Positions 6,339 through 8,246 of a DNA stretch of 8,246 nucleotides are shown piece after piece (positions within the stretch are counted from its first letter, which is position 1; the number at the start of each line of letters is the position of its first letter). The stretch spans positions 1 to 8,246 of the forward strand of contig JAFYLX010000003.1 of assembly GCA_017556895.1 (NCBI GenBank), written 5' to 3'. The position numbers and the translations under genes are program-made. Below the pieces are notes generated by a model, which did not search any database, was not told the DNA's origin, and was given only the letters and a program-made list of their open reading frames with translations. The stretch comes from Bacillota bacterium (GTDB lineage: Bacteria; Bacillota_A; Clostridia; Peptostreptococcales; Anaerovoracaceae).

Positions 6339-7490
6339 TTACATTATTTTCTTCAAAATTATTGGCGTAATTATGGTTGTTGCAATTACAACCAAGATTA
6401 CCGGCGGGAATAAAGATGCAGACATTAATCCCATTGCGTATCCTTTCTGAGATACAATCAGTGCGACCTCTCCTCTTGATACCATGCCTACGCCAACTTG
6501 AACGGATTCTCTCGCTGAAAATCCACATAATTTAGCACCTAAACCACAGCCAATTATTTTAGTTAATACTGCAACAATTAGTAAGGCGAGTGAAAATACC
6601 AACAGTTCCTGCGTAAGTCCATCAAGTTCCACCTTTAGGCCCACGCTTGCAAAGAAAATTGGTGAAAAGAATAGATAAGATGGTCTTCTAACCTTATCCG
6701 ATACTTCTTCTTTAATTTTATGAGTTGATAAAAACAGTCCTAATAAATATGCACCTGTTATACTTGCAACTCCAAAGAAGAATTCCGATGCGAATGAAGC
6801 TAAAAGGCATGCGGCAACAGCATAGGTAGTAATGCTCTGCTTTTTATAATAACCGTCGATGCGTCCTTTCATCTTAATGAGTAAGAATCCTATAATACAT
6901 ACAAGTACGATATAAATTGTTATTTTAATAAGCACAACACTTATGGATACAGTACTGTCTTTTAGGCTAGAAACAATAGTTAAGACTATAATGCCGATTA
7001 TATCATCTAAAACCGCCGCTCCGAGTATAGCATTACCAACTCTTCCTTCGAGTTTTCCCATTTCTCTAAGGGCCTCGACAGTAATGCTTACTGATGTTGC
7101 AGTTAGCACGACACCCACAAAAACCGCGCTTAATATGTCGTTAAACGATGTTCCTATATCAAAAAATAGGTAGTAGCATAGCGTCCCACCTATCAAAGGT
7201 ACAACAACACCTATACTTGCAATAGTTATACATGCGATGCTATTTCTTTTTATTTCTTGAATATCCGTATCAAGACCTGCGGTAAACATAAGAAGTATAA
7301 CACCGATTTCTGCAGTATAAGTTATAAATTCGGTTTCTTCTATCAAACCTAGGCAAGATGGACCAACTAATACTCCAGCAAGAAGTGCCCCAACAACCTG
7401 TGGCATACTCACTTTTTTCGTTAAGTCTCCAAGTATTTTGGTAGATAGCATTATTATCGCAATACTTACTAAATATCCATAAGTACCCAT
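6339..7490 (-). CDS. CPA2-family Na+(K+)/H+ antiporter, membrane domain only
   Basis: This 383-residue, strongly hydrophobic protein has about 11-12 predicted membrane segments across residues 5-380. It fits the monovalent cation:proton antiporter-2 family, which exchanges cytoplasmic Na+ or K+ for protons across the plasma membrane. Key motifs are TATSVS (130-135) at the helix-4 crossover, GAAVLDDIIG (157-166) with the ion-binding Asp pair D162/D163 typical of electrogenic NapA-like members, TKIIGCGLGAK (310-320), whose Lys may be the conserved TM10 lysine, and GMVSRGEVALIV (335-346). No TrkA-N (RCK) nucleotide-binding domain follows, so it is not a full KefB/KefC-type channel-exchanger. The start is ATG 7490, with an excellent AAGGAGG about 8 nt upstream. 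It is a single-gene transcript with its own promoter, leader hairpin and terminator. Ion preference cannot be set from sequence; the DD pair suggests Na+/H+. Confidence 0.9.
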   Translation of the reverse strand: MGTYGYLVSIAIIMLSTKILGDLTKKVSMPQVVGALLAGVLVGPSCLGLIEETEFITYTAEIGVILLMFTAGLDTDIQEIKRNSIACITIASIGVVVPLIGGTLCYYLFFDIGTSFNDILSAVFVGVVLTATSVSITVEALREMGKLEGRVGNAILGAAVLDDIIGIIVLTIVSSLKDSTVSISVVLIKITIYIVLVCIIGFLLIKMKGRIDGYYKKQSITTYAVAACLLASFASEFFFGVASITGAYLLGLFLSTHKIKEEVSDKVRRPSYLFFSPIFFASVGLKVELDGLTQELLVFSLALLIVAVLTKIIGCGLGAKLCGFSARESVQVGVGMVSRGEVALIVSQKGYAMGLMSASLFPPVILVVIATTIITPIILKKIM

Positions 7491-7504
7491 ATAAATAACC
7501 TCCT

Positions 7505-7531
7505 TCGTGGTCTTATTTTATAAGTCCACGA
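7505..7531 (-). promoter_or_regulatory. Leader hairpin abutting the antiporter Shine-Dalgarno
   Basis: An inverted repeat has outer arms TCGTGG (7505-7510) and CCACGA (7526-7531). One mismatched pair follows, then inner arms CTTAT (7512-7516) and ATAAG (7520-7524) around a TTT loop. In the - strand RNA this gives 11 base pairs with one A-A mismatch. The hairpin ends exactly at the AGGAGG site, and its 5' arm starts near the predicted transcription start, so it could be a 5'-terminal stabilising stem, a translational control element, or (as DNA) an operator. Confidence 0.55.
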
Positions 7532-7537
7532 TTTACA

Positions 7538-7543
7538 ATTATA
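7538..7543 (-). promoter_or_regulatory. Probable -10 element of the antiporter promoter
   Basis: The - strand reads TATAAT at 7543-7538, about 48 nt from the antiporter ATG. The best upstream hexamers (TTGCAT at 16-nt spacing, GTTGCA at 17) match the -35 consensus poorly. The region is very A/T-rich, so the call is tentative. The rest of 7544-7633 holds no gene and no other structure that I can support. Confidence 0.4.
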
Positions 7544-7633
7544 TTCGTTATTTATATTTATGCAACAATATATACTGATTCTTATTCTTTTCTTAGCTAG
7601 TAAATGAGATATATTAACAATATATTTATAAAA

Positions 7634-7659
7634 AAAGACTGCTCATACGAGCAGTCTTT
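7634..7659 (-). terminator. Intrinsic terminator after etfA
   Basis: A perfect 11-bp stem (AAAGACTGCTC 7634-7644 with GAGCAGTCTTT 7649-7659) has the 4-base loop ATAC. On the - strand it is followed by a run of T (TTTTTTTAT including the stem end), the expected U-tail. It lies 27 nt past the etfA stop. The + strand side is followed by a weaker TTTAATTTATA. Confidence 0.9.
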
Positions 7660-7686
7660 AATTTATATAAGATTATTATTTATATC

Positions 7687-8246
7687 TTATTTTGCGGAAG
7701 CATCGAAAAGAGCTTCAGCGTTGTCCCATTCAGCAATTAGTTCAGGGATTACTTTGTATAAGTCACCTACGATACCGTAGTCAGCAACTTCGAAGATAGG
7801 AGCGTCTGCATCCTTGTTGATAGCAACGATGATGTCAGAAGTCTGCATACCTGCTAAGTGCTGGATAGCACCGGAGATACCGCATGCAAAGTAGATTCTA
7901 GGCTTAACTGTTGTACCAGTCTGACCTACCTGGTGAGAGTGATCAATCCAACCAGCGTCTACGCAAGCTCTGGAAGAACCAACTACACCGCCAACCTTGT
8001 CAGCGAATTCCTTGATTAGGTCGAAACCGGTAGCATCGCCTAAACCTCTACCACCGGAAACGATGATTTCAGCATCTGTTAAGGAAACCATTTCCTTAGC
8101 GTGCTTAACGATGTCAACAACCTTAACTCTGATGTCTTCAGCAGCGATTTCAGGAACTACGTTAACGATTTCGCCAGTAGCGCCTTCAACCTTTTCTCTC
8201 TTCTGCATTACGCCAGGTCTTACTGTGGACATCTGAGGTCTAGTTC
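7687..8246 (-). CDS. etfA: Electron transfer flavoprotein alpha subunit, C-terminal part, cut by right window edge
   Basis: About 185 residues of the FAD-binding domain of EtfA are visible. EtfA pairs with EtfB in a cytoplasmic flavoprotein that passes electrons between acyl-CoA or other dehydrogenases and ferredoxin, NAD or membrane carriers; in clostridia it can take part in electron bifurcation. The frame runs through the edge as [13 protein letters not shown], so the ATG at 8232 is an internal Met. Counting from that Met, the family signatures are SGGRGLG (59-65), [11 protein letters not shown] (85-95), VGQTG (102-106), [10 protein letters not shown] (116-125) and [10 protein letters not shown] (138-147). 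The C-terminal end is normal. It is the last gene of its transcript, closed by the 7634-7659 hairpin; etfB would be expected upstream, outside the window. Whether it is bifurcating cannot be judged from this fragment. Confidence 0.96.
   Translation of the reverse strand, partial: TRPQMSTVRPGVMQKREKVEGATGEIVNVVPEIAAEDIRVKVVDIVKHAKEMVSLTDAEIIVSGGRGLGDATGFDLIKEFADKVGGVVGSSRACVDAGWIDHSHQVGQTGTTVKPRIYFACGISGAIQHLAGMQTSDIIVAINKDADAPIFEVADYGIVGDLYKVIPELIAEWDNAEALFDASAK

Noticed and set aside
6325..6528. Small - strand reading frame overlapping the end of the antiporter gene
   Set aside because: It is an out-of-frame shadow of the antiporter gene, with composition unlike a real protein and no ribosome binding site.
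7544..7600. TGCAA on the + strand upstream of the antiporter as the -12 part of a sigma-54 promoter
   Set aside because: The bases at the required spacing do not contain the -24 GG element.
8230..8232. ATG at 8232 as the start of a short 181-residue protein
   Set aside because: The codons before it continue conserved EtfA sequence (TRPQ) to the window edge, so it is an internal Met.

Overview
The window looks like a chromosomal segment of a low-GC, anaerobic, Clostridia-type Firmicute. The reasons are the A/T-rich sequence, frequent AGA arginine codons, strong AGGAGG-type ribosome binding sites, short U-tailed hairpin terminators, an electron-transfer flavoprotein, cysteine-rich Fe-S proteins and a sigma-54 activator. 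No genus can be assigned from the sequence alone. There is no sign of insertion sequences, phage, CRISPR arrays, or tRNA or rRNA genes.

Layout. Bases 1-1665 (+ strand) hold the 3' end of an M20-family amidohydrolase gene. Its stop overlaps the start of an alanine-racemase-family gene (alr-like). A symmetric hairpin at 1690-1727 then serves as a shared terminator for this pair and for the convergent operon. Bases 1753-6178 (- strand, read right to left) form a tight four-gene operon: pyridoxal/pyridoxamine kinase, a small cysteine-rich FrhB-like 4Fe-4S protein, a dynamin-like GTPase, and a sigma-54-dependent activator. Junctions are about 12, 12 and 1 nt, and a sigma-70-type promoter with an inverted repeat lies ahead of the kinase. 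Bases 6274-7543 (- strand) hold a monocistronic CPA2-type Na+/H+ antiporter with its own promoter, a 5' leader hairpin and a terminator. Bases 7634-8246 (- strand) hold the C-terminal half of etfA and its terminator; the gene continues past the right edge.

How the genes may work together. The amidohydrolase and racemase suggest release of an amino acid from an N-acyl or peptide conjugate, followed by its racemisation. The racemase has Asn where alanine racemases usually have the Tyr that limits substrate size, so its substrate may not be only alanine. The kinase makes pyridoxal 5'-phosphate, the racemase cofactor, although the two genes are in separate transcripts. The most unusual unit is the kinase / mini-FrhB / GTPase / sigma-54 activator operon. 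Each part is recognisable by family, but I know of no described system with this combination. The activator carries an unclassified segment of roughly 150 residues, and the Fe-S protein carries a third set of cysteines. A redox- or metabolite-sensing role is inference only.
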